DNA from: Actinomycetota bacterium
GTDB lineage: Bacteria; Actinomycetota; Actinomycetes; Nanopelagicales; Nanopelagicaceae
Length of the DNA: 30,622 nucleotides
Assembly (NCBI GenBank): GCA_009706135.1
Contig: WLRX01000001.1
Span: forward strand, 1 to 30,622
Direction of reading: 5' to 3'
Position numbers and translations under genes: made by a program. This document shows, one piece after another, positions 20,146 to 28,050 of this stretch; positions within the stretch are counted from its first letter, which is position 1; each line of letters begins with the position of its first letter. Under the pieces are notes generated by a model. It was not told the origin of the DNA. It ran no database searches and saw nothing but the letters and a program-made list of their open reading frames with translations.

Positions 20146-20919
20146 GTGGGCAATGAATTGCATCGTGCGGGACTACGCGAATCAGAACTGCACGCAGAAC
20201 TTTCTCCTTACTGGCGAGTAAGCGTGGTTGATGTCACTGGATCAACGCAACTTGATTTGGCAGAGAGTATCCATGCAGGTATCGCACACGATGGCGATGT
20301 ATTGGTTGCAAATTATCAACGTGCGGGCAGAGGACGACTAGATCGTGAGTTTATTGCGTCGCCATCTTCAGCTCTTTTGTTTTCATTTTATAAAAAAGTA
20401 TCACGCCCTCGCAGCGAGTGGAATTTCATAGCGCTCCTCACAGCACTCGCAATCACAGATGCGCTCGCCGAATTTGATGCTGGCGTGAAGTTTAATGTTA
20501 AGTGGCCAAATGACATTTTAATCAATGATAAAAAAATTGCAGGGCTGTTGTGTCAGTCAGTTGATGCCGGAATTATAGTTGGTGTGGGATTAAATGTTTC
20601 TATGCAACAAGCAGAACTTCCGGTTGCGTCGGCTACATCATTATTGCTTGAGAACTTTTCGCAGCTCGACAGAAATGAAATCCTAAAAGGAATTCTTCAG
20701 AATTTTGAAAAGAATTTTCAAATCTGGCAAAAGCAGGGTAGTGCTCCCTTTATTTCAACCTATCAAGAAAGATGCTCATCACTTCACCGAGACATCCAGA
20801 TAATTTCACCATTGGGAGAAACAGTGACCGCTATGGCAACAGGAATCTCTGCACTGGGGGAACTCATACTTAGTGACGGAGTGCTCGTGAATTCAGGAGA
20901 TGTGCTTCATCTAAGATGA
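20146..20919 (+). CDS. birA: Biotin--[acetyl-CoA carboxylase] ligase
   Basis: Attaches biotin to the carrier lysine of the carboxylase alpha subunit encoded in the divergent cluster. The protein is 257 residues from the GTG at 20146. It has the catalytic core VDVTGSTQLDLAE, the biotinyl-AMP loop RAGRGRLDREF, VKWPNDILINDKKIAGLL and VGVGLNVS, followed by a small C-terminal SH3-like domain. There is no N-terminal DNA-binding domain, so it is a group I ligase and not a repressor. An ATG at 20110 is in frame, but would overlap the divergent accB start by 18 bases and leave no room for a promoter; GTG 20146 sits seven bases after a -10-like box. TTG at 20158 is another option. It overlaps purK by four bases. 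Confidence 0.9.
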   Translation: MGNELHRAGLRESELHAELSPYWRVSVVDVTGSTQLDLAESIHAGIAHDGDVLVANYQRAGRGRLDREFIASPSSALLFSFYKKVSRPRSEWNFIALLTALAITDALAEFDAGVKFNVKWPNDILINDKKIAGLLCQSVDAGIIVGVGLNVSMQQAELPVASATSLLLENFSQLDRNEILKGILQNFEKNFQIWQKQGSAPFISTYQERCSSLHRDIQIISPLGETVTAMATGISALGELILSDGVLVNSGDVLHLR

Positions 20920-22037
20920 GTGCTGTGAAATCTGAATTCCCAGTTGTAGGAGTTATCGGTGCGGGACAACTCGCACGGATGATGATTGCTCCAGCAACGG
21001 CGCTTGGAATCAAACTATTGCCATTTGCATCAAGGGCCAGTGATAGCGCTGCTCAAATTACTCCATGCATCATCGGGGATTACACAGATATTGAAGCAGT
21101 AAAAAAGTTTGCAGAATTGTGTGATGTTGTTACTTTCGAACACGAACTTATTCCACTGAGCGTTATTAAGGCGCTAGAAACCGCCGGAGTCACAGTGCGC
21201 CCTACGTCGGATTCCTTTATTTATTCACAGGATAAAGAAGCGATGCGAAAGAAACTCTCACACTTTAATTCACCCTGGAGCCAAGTCGTTTCCATAAGCT
21301 CTGGAATTACGGAATATCCGGTCATAGCAAAATCAATCTCAGGTGGCTATGACGGCCGCGGAGTCTGGAGAGTTAATTCGCAAGAGGAACTAGACACTTT
21401 GTTGAAGGATAATCCGAAACTTCTTATTGAAGAGCTCATTGATTTTGATTACGAAATTGCAGTTATGGTTGCCAGGTCGCCACATGCTCAAGCAACCTCA
21501 TGGTCACCCACTCAAACTATTCAAAGCGATGGAATTTGTACTATGACAATTACACCTGTTCCACAGATGCACAACGATCTCCGAGAAAAAGCACAAAAAA
21601 TTGCTCTGGATATCGCTGCAGAAGTGAAATTGGTTGGAGTTATGGCAGTAGAAATGTTTGTTAAAGGTAATGAGTTATTTATTAATGAACTTGCAATGCG
21701 TCCTCATAATTCAGGACACTGGACAATTGAAGGATCAATAACTAGCCAATTCGAACAACATCTTCGTGCAATTCTTGATCTTCCACTCGGGGACCCAGCT
21801 ATGACTGATAATTTTGCAGTTATGGGGAATGTTTTGGGTAAGAATGAAACAGATATGTATCGACCATATTTACATCTCATGGCGAGGAATCCATCGCTCA
21901 AATTTCATATGTACGCAAAAGAAGTCCGACCTGGGCGCAAAATTGGCCACGTTAACATTATGGGAAAAGATCTCGTAGAATTACGAACCGAGATAGAGCA
22001 CGCGGTTGATTACATGAGCGGAGAAATTGATGAGTGA
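20916..22037 (+). CDS. purK: 5-(carboxyamino)imidazole ribonucleotide synthase
   Basis: ATP-grasp enzyme that carboxylates AIR to N5-CAIR in purine synthesis; 373 residues. It shows [15 protein letters not shown] near 12-26, VTFEHELIP near 70-78, the ATP-grasp [13 protein letters not shown] near 137-149, and the active-site [18 protein letters not shown] near 250-267, which is diagnostic of PurK. The start overlaps the birA stop by four bases (ATGA) and its stop overlaps purE by eight bases, so birA-purK-purE form one tightly coupled operon. Identification is secure. Confidence 0.96.
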   Translation: MSAVKSEFPVVGVIGAGQLARMMIAPATALGIKLLPFASRASDSAAQITPCIIGDYTDIEAVKKFAELCDVVTFEHELIPLSVIKALETAGVTVRPTSDSFIYSQDKEAMRKKLSHFNSPWSQVVSISSGITEYPVIAKSISGGYDGRGVWRVNSQEELDTLLKDNPKLLIEELIDFDYEIAVMVARSPHAQATSWSPTQTIQSDGICTMTITPVPQMHNDLREKAQKIALDIAAEVKLVGVMAVEMFVKGNELFINELAMRPHNSGHWTIEGSITSQFEQHLRAILDLPLGDPAMTDNFAVMGNVLGKNETDMYRPYLHLMARNPSLKFHMYAKEVRPGRKIGHVNIMGKDLVELRTEIEHAVDYMSGEIDE

Positions 22038-22536
22038 TGTTGCAATCATCATGGGTTCAGACTCCGATTGGCCGATTATGGAAGAAGCAGCCAAAACTCT
22101 AGAAAAATTCTCAATTAAATACTCAGCAGAAGTTTTATCTGCACATCGAATGCCTACCGAAATGGTTGATTTTGCTAAGGGTGCGCAATCTGCTGGATAT
22201 AAAGTCATTATTGCTGGCGCCGGTGGCGCAGCACATTTACCAGGAATGGTTGCATCCTTGACCACATTGCCAGTTATTGGCGTTCCGATATCCCTTAAGA
22301 ATTTAGATGGAATGGATTCACTTCTATCTATAGTTCAAATGCCTGCTGGAATTCCAGTTGCAACTGTGTCAATTGATAACGCGGCAAATGCAGCGATACT
22401 TGCCGCAAGAATATTAGGAATTAGCGATGAATCAATTTCGCAAAAAGTTGCTTCAGAACTCAAAGCACTCAACGAAGCGGCCAAAGAAAAAGGCGCTAGT
22501 CTACAAATTCGACGAAATCAGAAAACTGGTTTTTAA
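22030..22536 (+). CDS. purE: 5-(carboxyamino)imidazole ribonucleotide mutase
   Basis: Rearranges N5-CAIR to CAIR, the step after PurK. With the ATG at 22030 the protein is 168 residues, standard for class I PurE. Motifs: [11 protein letters not shown] near 8-18, VLSAHRMP near 38-45, and [15 protein letters not shown] near 67-81. The ATG at 22030 is chosen over a TTG one codon earlier because GGAG at 22020-22023 then has normal spacing. It overlaps purK by eight bases. The stop TAA is followed with no gap by the stop codon of the convergent CoA-binding gene. Confidence 0.96.
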   Translation: MSDVAIIMGSDSDWPIMEEAAKTLEKFSIKYSAEVLSAHRMPTEMVDFAKGAQSAGYKVIIAGAGGAAHLPGMVASLTTLPVIGVPISLKNLDGMDSLLSIVQMPAGIPVATVSIDNAANAAILAARILGISDESISQKVASELKALNEAAKEKGASLQIRRNQKTGF

Positions 22537-22932
22537 TTAACGTTTGTTGTATTCAATAGCAGGGCATCTATCCATGATTGCGACTAGCCCAGCTGCCTCG
22601 GCTCTATCAACTGATATCTGATCAATTACGTCCAGCTGCAACCAGATGGCTTTGGCTCCAATGGCAATTGCGCGATCGACGTTTCTACCGACTAACTCTG
22701 AATTTATAAAGAAATCCACAACGTCTACCTCATGTGGAATTTCCTCAAGAGCGGCGTAACCTTTTTCCCCATGAACCGTTTCGGCTTTTGGATGTACAGG
22801 AATTATTGTGTGACCTTTTTGCTTTAGTAGCGCTGCTACCGCAAAGGCTGCTCGATCAGGATTATTGCTTAGACCAAGAATTGCCCACGTTTTCAACTGT
22901 AGAACTTTTTCGATTTCTTCTTGGGTGTTAAT
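22537..22932 (-). CDS. CoA-binding (YccU-like) protein, probable AUU start
   Basis: A small Rossmann-fold protein of the CoA-binding family: KTWAILGLSNNPDRAA near the N-terminus, GHTIIPVHPK, EIPHEVDVVDFFINSE, AIWLQLDVI and a C-terminal IMDRCPAIEY. The exact function of the family is unknown. The only standard start in this frame, TTG at 22896, would give 119 residues, cut off right before the first strand, with no ribosome-binding site. The frame stays open upstream to an ATT at 22930-22932, which would give 131 residues, adds a helix-like NTQEEIEKVLQL segment of the kind relatives have, overlaps the ugd stop, and has AGGG seven bases before it. I therefore chose the ATT, with moderate confidence in the start but good confidence in the gene. 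Confidence 0.78.
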   Translation of the reverse strand: MNTQEEIEKVLQLKTWAILGLSNNPDRAAFAVAALLKQKGHTIIPVHPKAETVHGEKGYAALEEIPHEVDVVDFFINSELVGRNVDRAIAIGAKAIWLQLDVIDQISVDRAEAAGLVAIMDRCPAIEYNKR

Positions 22933-24238
22933 TGGAACGCCCTAAAGCATGGAATTGCCAACCTGCAGCACGCCATTTGTCGCGATCGAGAGCATTTCTG
23001 CCATCTATAACTATTTTTTTCTTAACAAGTGATGCTAAGTCCTTTGGATCTAAATCTCTATATTCGCGCCATTCTGTTAGGTGCAAAATTAAATCTGAAT
23101 CTTTTACACACTCTTGGACGCTCGCTGCAAAACCCAATTTTGGGAATCGCTTACGAGCATTTTCAATGGCTTTAGGATCGTGAACTACAACGGAAGCGCC
23201 CGCTGCTTGTAATTGTGCTGCGATGTCTAATGCAGGAGAATCTCGAACATCATCGCTGTCGGGTTTGAATGCAGCACCAAGCACAGCAATTTTGTACGTA
23301 GTGAGGTCATCAGTTAGTTCGGCACGAACAACATCTATGACGCGTTGACGTGCCCGTAAATTAATGGCGTCAATTTCGCGTAAGAATTCGAGAGCTTGTT
23401 TAGCACCTAACTCTTCAGCTCGCGCCATAAATGCACGAATATCTTTTGGAAGACAACCGCCACCAAATCCGATTCCGGCTTGAAGAAAACGATTTCCGAT
23501 TCGTGGGTCATAACCGATTGCTTTAGCCAGTACCGTAACGTCGCCCCCAGCGGCCTCGCATATTTCAGCCATTGCATTAATGAAAGAAATTTTAGTTGCG
23601 AGGAAAGAGTTGGCAGCTACTTTTACTAATTCTGAAGTTGCAAGATCGGCTCTGATCCATGGAGTACCTAAATCAATGATTGGCTTATAAACCTCTTTAA
23701 GTATTTCTTCTGCACGGTCGTTTGCGACTCCCACAACTAGACGATTTGGCGTTAATGTGTCTTCAACGGCGAAACCTTCACGTAAAAATTCTGGATTCCA
23801 AGCTAAGTCTGCTTGTGGAGCACTTTTTGCTAATAATTCCCGCAAGCCTTGGGCTGTACCAACCGGAACGGTTGATTTGCCTACGACAAGGGAACCATTT
23901 TTTAAGTAAGGAGCGATTGCTTCAACAGCAGATTTAACATAGGTCAGATCCGCAGCAAGTCCACCTTTAATCTGCGGTGTTCCAACGCAAATGAAATGAA
24001 TATCGGCATCTGCGATCGAAGAGAAATCTGTACTAAAAGTGAGACGACCAGTTTTAATTTCGCTAGCCAGTAACGTGTCCAGTCCAGGTTCATAAAAAGG
24101 AAGTTCACCTTTAGACAAAAGTGCAATTTTTTCAGCATCAGTGTCCACGCCTATAACTTCAAAACCTAGAGAAGACATGCATGCGGCATGAGTAGCGCCC
24201 AAATAGCCGCAACCAACCACAGAGAGTTTCAATGTCAT
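22928..24238 (-). CDS. ugd: UDP-glucose 6-dehydrogenase
   Basis: Oxidises UDP-glucose to UDP-glucuronate with two NAD+; 436 residues, normal for bacterial Ugd. The N-terminal Rossmann domain begins VVGCGYLGATHAAC near 7-20 with VDTD near 31-34; then VGTPQIKGG, KSTVPVGT, NPEFLREG near 148-155, and the catalytic Cys262 in GFGGGCLPKDIRAF, followed by the second nucleotide-binding domain (VLGAAFKPDSDDVRDSPA). It precedes the CoA-binding gene and lies ten bases after the LCP gene. UDP-glucuronate would feed the envelope polysaccharide made by the neighbouring genes. A GDP-mannose dehydrogenase is less likely given the motif details. Confidence 0.93.
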   Translation of the reverse strand: MTLKLSVVGCGYLGATHAACMSSLGFEVIGVDTDAEKIALLSKGELPFYEPGLDTLLASEIKTGRLTFSTDFSSIADADIHFICVGTPQIKGGLAADLTYVKSAVEAIAPYLKNGSLVVGKSTVPVGTAQGLRELLAKSAPQADLAWNPEFLREGFAVEDTLTPNRLVVGVANDRAEEILKEVYKPIIDLGTPWIRADLATSELVKVAANSFLATKISFINAMAEICEAAGGDVTVLAKAIGYDPRIGNRFLQAGIGFGGGCLPKDIRAFMARAEELGAKQALEFLREIDAINLRARQRVIDVVRAELTDDLTTYKIAVLGAAFKPDSDDVRDSPALDIAAQLQAAGASVVVHDPKAIENARKRFPKLGFAASVQECVKDSDLILHLTEWREYRDLDPKDLASLVKKKIVIDGRNALDRDKWRAAGWQFHALGRSN

Positions 24239-24245
24239 AGTCGTG

Positions 24246-24251
24246 ATTCTA
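24246..24251 (-). promoter_or_regulatory. Candidate -10 element for leaderless ugd, overlapping the LCP stop
   Basis: TAGAAT on the minus strand matches TAnnnT and ends seven bases before the ugd ATG. Its first three bases are the TAG stop codon of the LCP gene. No Shine-Dalgarno sequence is seen in the ten-base gap. This suggests that ugd can be transcribed separately from the LCP gene. Confidence 0.5.
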
Positions 24252-25361
24252 TTTCAGTTCCCCGCACGGATTTTCATCAGCGGTACGTGTCTTGAATTTA
24301 TCAATCAATGTAGTCTTTGGTTTTTCAGTACTTGAAGCGCTAGGTGAGGGAGTTACCTCATCTACAACGGGTAGGTCATCGCGAATTCTCTGGAAAAGTT
24401 CGGGAGCAAGAACAGGATCCCACGTTACAACTGAACCGATTCCAGGTTCATAACCATTTGCATTTCCAAGAGGCACGGTTAACGTTCGAACCTTACTAGC
24501 AGAAAGATTTCGTAATTGCTTAGCCAGTGTAATGAGGTCTGATTCGTTTAATCCTGCATCCGTCTTTACAGTAGCAATCGCTGCATTAAAAAAGTTTACG
24601 AGTTTAATTGGATTTAGAAGCACTCCAGTGCTTGTCGCTTTTCTCAGAATAGAACTCATAAATTGCTGCTGACGTTGCATACGCCCAATATCACCAAGCC
24701 CATCAAAGTCACGCGTGCGGACATATTTAAGAGATTCAATACCATTGAGTGTGTGCACTCCTGCAGCCAGAACTAAGTGGCTCTTTGGGTCATCAATATC
24801 TTTTTTAGTGCAAACCTGGATGCCGCCAAGTGCATCAACAATTCCAGCGAAACCGGCAAAGTTAACTTCAATATAGTGATCGATTCTTAAATTGGTCGCT
24901 AACTCAATTGTTTCAATGAGCAGTGGTGCTCCACCCCAAGCAAATGCAGCATTGATTTTTGATTTGCTTGCGACAATGTCTTTTGTTCCATCCGAACTGC
25001 GATGAGCCGGGATTGTTACAAGTGAATCTCTCGGTAATGAAATAATAACGGCCTTATCACGAGCCTTGCTGATATGAACAAGCAACATTGTGTCAGAGCG
25101 ACCTCCCGCAGCAGTTTTAGCGTTACCAACACGCAAAATTTTCATCTGCTCTCTTGTCAGTCCTTCACGCGTGTCGGATCCCACTAGTAAATAATTAAGA
25201 GCCGTTGAAGATTTTTCTGGGCGTGAGTCTAATTTTCCAAATACGTCGATTCGGTTGATTGAGCCACTGACCTGACCAAGGCCTATCCATGAAAATGCAG
25301 ATACGAGAACTACGCCGATTGATAAAACGGTAAGCGTTCGAATTCCTCGCGTAGTATTCAC
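24249..25361 (-). CDS. LytR-CpsA-Psr (LCP) family wall-polymer ligase
   Basis: A 370-residue membrane-anchored LCP protein. A single N-terminal transmembrane segment lies near residues 9-30; the LCP domain spans about 55-255 with LNYLLVGSDTREG, GRSDTMLLVHISK (metal- and phosphate-binding Asp and Arg), ISLPRDSLVTIP, KINAAFAWGG, VNFAGFAGIVDALGGI and YVRTRDFDGLGDIGRMQRQQ; a low-complexity Ser/Thr/Pro/Lys tail follows. LCP enzymes transfer lipid-linked glycopolymers to peptidoglycan outside the membrane, which fits its place beside the exporter and glycosyltransferase genes. The start is GTG, six bases after a TACGCT -10-like box. Related members with pyrophosphatase or regulatory roles exist, so the exact substrate is open. 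Confidence 0.92.
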   Translation of the reverse strand: MNTTRGIRTLTVLSIGVVLVSAFSWIGLGQVSGSINRIDVFGKLDSRPEKSSTALNYLLVGSDTREGLTREQMKILRVGNAKTAAGGRSDTMLLVHISKARDKAVIISLPRDSLVTIPAHRSSDGTKDIVASKSKINAAFAWGGAPLLIETIELATNLRIDHYIEVNFAGFAGIVDALGGIQVCTKKDIDDPKSHLVLAAGVHTLNGIESLKYVRTRDFDGLGDIGRMQRQQQFMSSILRKATSTGVLLNPIKLVNFFNAAIATVKTDAGLNESDLITLAKQLRNLSASKVRTLTVPLGNANGYEPGIGSVVTWDPVLAPELFQRIRDDLPVVDEVTPSPSASSTEKPKTTLIDKFKTRTADENPCGELK

Positions 25362-25397
25362 GGGTAGAGCGTACTTGGACGATAGCGTGTAGGGGTT
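25362..25397. promoter_or_regulatory. Divergent promoter region for the LCP and glycosyltransferase genes
   Basis: In this 36-base gap, TACGCT on the minus strand (25373-25368) ends six bases before the LCP GTG. On the plus strand TAGCGT (25383-25388) ends nine bases before the glycosyltransferase ATG, a longer spacing and weaker call. AGGGG at 25391-25395 is too close to the ATG to be a good ribosome-binding site. Confidence 0.4.
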
Positions 25398-26408
25398 ATG
25401 GCGACATCAGGAATTGAGTTATCTCTCTCACCGGGATCACTATTGCCCGCTGTTTCTGTTGTGCTCCCAGTCCTGAATGAAGAATTCCATTTAGCAAATG
25501 CGGTTAATTCCATTCTCTCTCAAGATTATCCCGGGGAGCTAGAAATTATTGTGGCTTTGGGGCCCTCGAAAGATAAGACCAATGAGATTGCAAAACAGTT
25601 AGCGTTATCTGACAAAAGAATTCAATTGGTAGAAAACCCGAGCGGCAGAACTGCAGCAGGGTTAAATTTAGCAATCAAACAATCGACAAATCCTGTAATA
25701 GTCAGAGTAGATGCACACGCAGAAATTCAAACAAATTATATTTCACTTGCAATCGAAATATTGAAATCTAGCAGCGCGGTAAATGTTGGTGGAGTTATGG
25801 GCGCTCAAGGAGTTTCAATCTTTGAAAAATCTGTTGCAAGAGCAATGCGTAGTCCAGTCGGCGTTGGAGCATCTAGATTTCATACAGGTGGCGAATCAGG
25901 ATACGTTGACACGGTTTATCTTGGAGTATTTATTCGCGCTGCGGTGTTAGCAGTTGGCGGCTTCGATGAGAGATTTATTCGGGCACAAGATTGGGAATTG
26001 AATTTTCGACTACGTAAAATTGGCGGAAAGATATTTTTTGATCCTCGCTTGCACGTTATTTATCGTCCACGTTCTACAGTAAGAGAGTTAGCTAAACAGT
26101 ATTTTGAATACGGAAGATGGCGCAGGGTTGTCTCGCGCAGACACAAGGGAACAATTAATTATCGATATTTAGCACCCCCTTTGTCTTTGATTGCAGCTTT
26201 GCTCTCTATTGTTCTGGCGATAAGCGTAAATACCTTGTTTATATTTCCTGCAGCAATCTACGGAATATTCTTGATAGTGGCTTCATTGTTTATAGGGAAA
26301 GGAATTATTGAAAAAATACTTTTGCCAATCGTTTTATTCACTATGCAGATGTCATGGGGCCTTGGATTTCTCACATCACCCAAGACTCTTGCTCCTTCAG
26401 AACACTAA
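25398..26408 (+). CDS. Family 2 glycosyltransferase with C-terminal membrane segments
   Basis: A 336-residue GT-A fold glycosyltransferase similar in layout to ExoA-like enzymes. VSVVLPVLNEEFHL near 20-33 opens the nucleotide-sugar domain, VRVDAHAE near 101-108 supplies the DxD-type metal site, GGFDERF and AQDWELNFRLR near 197-207 hold the acceptor/catalytic acidic residues, and YFEYGRWRR is typical of this subgroup. About three hydrophobic segments follow (roughly 255-325), anchoring it to the inner face of the membrane. It probably adds a sugar to a lipid-linked glycan exported by the next two genes. Donor and acceptor cannot be read from sequence. The polysaccharide ABC permease gene begins 30 bases downstream. 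Confidence 0.88.
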   Translation: MATSGIELSLSPGSLLPAVSVVLPVLNEEFHLANAVNSILSQDYPGELEIIVALGPSKDKTNEIAKQLALSDKRIQLVENPSGRTAAGLNLAIKQSTNPVIVRVDAHAEIQTNYISLAIEILKSSSAVNVGGVMGAQGVSIFEKSVARAMRSPVGVGASRFHTGGESGYVDTVYLGVFIRAAVLAVGGFDERFIRAQDWELNFRLRKIGGKIFFDPRLHVIYRPRSTVRELAKQYFEYGRWRRVVSRRHKGTINYRYLAPPLSLIAALLSIVLAISVNTLFIFPAAIYGIFLIVASLFIGKGIIEKILLPIVLFTMQMSWGLGFLTSPKTLAPSEH

Positions 26409-26425
26409 GAAAGTAAAGGCTGATG

Positions 26426-26431
26426 TAGCCT
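26426..26431 (+). promoter_or_regulatory. Candidate -10 element for the leaderless ABC permease gene
   Basis: TAGCCT matches TAnnnT and ends seven bases before the GTG start of the permease gene. No Shine-Dalgarno sequence is visible in the 30-base gap after the glycosyltransferase. It may act as an internal promoter of the export cluster. Confidence 0.4.
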
Positions 26432-26438
26432 GTACTCC

Positions 26439-27266
26439 GTGAGCGCGCCATTGCAGGTATACGAACCATTTAGGGCAGGGCTGCCGCCGCTTCGTAAGTA
26501 TTGGCGATCACTATGGTCTCGCAGAACTTTTATTTCTGAGTATTCTCGCTCTGAACTACGAGAACAGCACTTTGATTCAATTTTTGGGCAACTATGGCTC
26601 GTTCTCAACCCCTTAATGCTTTCAGCTGTCTACTTCTTGTTGATTGTAATTATCGGCGGTTCTGGTGGCGCGCTTCGTTATGGACATCTAACCGCAAGCT
26701 TGTTTCTTTTTTATTTAGTCAGTAATAGTTTAAGCGGAGGAGTTAAGTCCGTAACGGCTGGGCAACGCTTAATCCTAAATACTGCTTTTCCACGAATGAT
26801 GTTGCCAATATCTGCAACAGTGATTGCGTTCTTTAAATTTATTCCAACCGTGCTGGTATTCATGATTATGCGCACCTTACTTGGCTTGCCATTTGGTTGG
26901 GAAATGCTGTGGGCGATTCCAATAATTCTAATTACGCTAATTTTTTCTTTGGGTGTTGCAATTCTTATTTCAACTATAAATGTGTATTTCCGAGATATCG
27001 CTAGCTTTTTGCCTTACTTGACCAGAACTTTCCTTTACTTATCTCCGATTCTTTATGAAGCTTCAGCAATCAGTCCAAAGTTGCGAGTGTTCGAATATTT
27101 CAATCCACTATTTTCAATTCTAGAATCTTGGTCTTTATCCATCGTGCACGCACAAACTCCCCATTTATCTAGCATGCTCACTGCACTAGCGTGGGCTTTA
27201 GGTGTCTTACTTTTCGGAGCTTACTTTTTCTTATCTAGGGAGCGTGAGTTCGCTGTCCGCCTCTAA
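26439..27266 (+). CDS. Polysaccharide/teichoic-acid type ABC exporter permease (Wzm/TagG-like)
   Basis: A 275-residue ABC-2 type permease with about six hydrophobic segments after a cytoplasmic N-terminus. The N-terminal pattern LWSRRTFISEYSRSELREQH and the following FGQLWLVLNPLM are typical of Wzm/TagG/RfbD permeases, as are the central TVYFRDI-like element (here NVYFRDIASFLPYL) and YLSPILYEAS in the second half. With the ATPase it overlaps by 23 bases it would export a lipid-linked glycopolymer across the membrane; mycobacterial Rv3783 is an analogous galactan exporter. The start is GTG and probably leaderless. The nature of the polymer is unknown. Confidence 0.9.
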   Translation: MSAPLQVYEPFRAGLPPLRKYWRSLWSRRTFISEYSRSELREQHFDSIFGQLWLVLNPLMLSAVYFLLIVIIGGSGGALRYGHLTASLFLFYLVSNSLSGGVKSVTAGQRLILNTAFPRMMLPISATVIAFFKFIPTVLVFMIMRTLLGLPFGWEMLWAIPIILITLIFSLGVAILISTINVYFRDIASFLPYLTRTFLYLSPILYEASAISPKLRVFEYFNPLFSILESWSLSIVHAQTPHLSSMLTALAWALGVLLFGAYFFLSREREFAVRL

Positions 27267-28050
27267 CGCAAAGCATAAAACTGGTGACCTTGCTGTTTCG
27301 GTACAAAACTTAGGTCTAACGTATACAACTGCAATTCATCGCAAGCCAACTTTAAAAGCCAGAGTTAAGTCATTAGGCCGCGGAACCAAACAAACACGTG
27401 TTGTACACGCACTAAATAATGTAAATCTAGATGTGACATACGGCCAAGTACTTGGAGTGATTGGTACAAATGGAGCAGGAAAATCATCTCTCATGCGCAC
27501 AATTGCTGGAATTATTCCACCATCAACTGGTCGAATTGAAGTTTTCGGAAGCGTTAGTACCTTATTAGCCTTAGGAGTTGGATTTAATCCTTCTTTGTCT
27601 GGTCGAGCGAATGTTCATTTAGGCGGGCTAGCAGCAGGAATGACTCGAAAAGAAATTGAAGATCACTTTGATGAAATTGCAGAATTCTCTGAGTTAGGAG
27701 ACGCAATTGACGCACCAATGCGTACATATTCATCTGGAATGTATGCCCGTCTTGGGTTTTCTGTCGCAGCAGTAGTGCAGCCAGATATTTTGATTGTTGA
27801 TGAAGCACTAAGTACGGGAGATGCGCACTTCAAAGAGAAGAGCTTCAATAAAATTAAGGAGTTGCGAAGTGAAGATCGTGCACTTATTTTAGTTAGCCAT
27901 GCAATGGGTACGCTTCGCGAAATTTGTAATGATGTTGCGTGGTTGCACAAAGGTGAGCTCGTAAATCGCGGAAATCCAAATGAGATTATTGATGCGTATC
28001 AAGACTTCTTGCACTTAGGAAAGAGCTCTGTAATTGATGAGGATCTTTAA
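27244..28050 (+). CDS. Polysaccharide ABC exporter ATPase (Wzt/TagH-like, short form)
   Basis: ATPase partner of the preceding permease, 268 residues from the GTG at 27244. It has Walker A GTNGAGKSSL, the degenerate signature YSSGMYARLGFS that marks the Wzt/TagH branch, Walker B ILIVDEALSTGD and switch His in LVSHAMGT. It ends soon after the nucleotide-binding domain and lacks the C-terminal carbohydrate-binding domain of long Wzt proteins, so export should not depend on recognition of a modified glycan end. A GTG at 27202 is also in frame, but lies deep inside the permease gene; 27244 gives the more usual N-terminus, although GGGAG is only one base ahead of it. It overlaps the SpoIID gene by 14 bases. 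Confidence 0.9.
   Translation: MSSLSASNAKHKTGDLAVSVQNLGLTYTTAIHRKPTLKARVKSLGRGTKQTRVVHALNNVNLDVTYGQVLGVIGTNGAGKSSLMRTIAGIIPPSTGRIEVFGSVSTLLALGVGFNPSLSGRANVHLGGLAAGMTRKEIEDHFDEIAEFSELGDAIDAPMRTYSSGMYARLGFSVAAVVQPDILIVDEALSTGDAHFKEKSFNKIKELRSEDRALILVSHAMGTLREICNDVAWLHKGELVNRGNPNEIIDAYQDFLHLGKSSVIDEDL

Noticed and set aside
20110..20146. ATG at 20110 as the birA start
   Set aside because: It would overlap the divergent accB start by 18 bases and place birA's promoter inside accB. The added residues are not ligase-like, and a GTG with a well-placed -10-like box lies at 20146.
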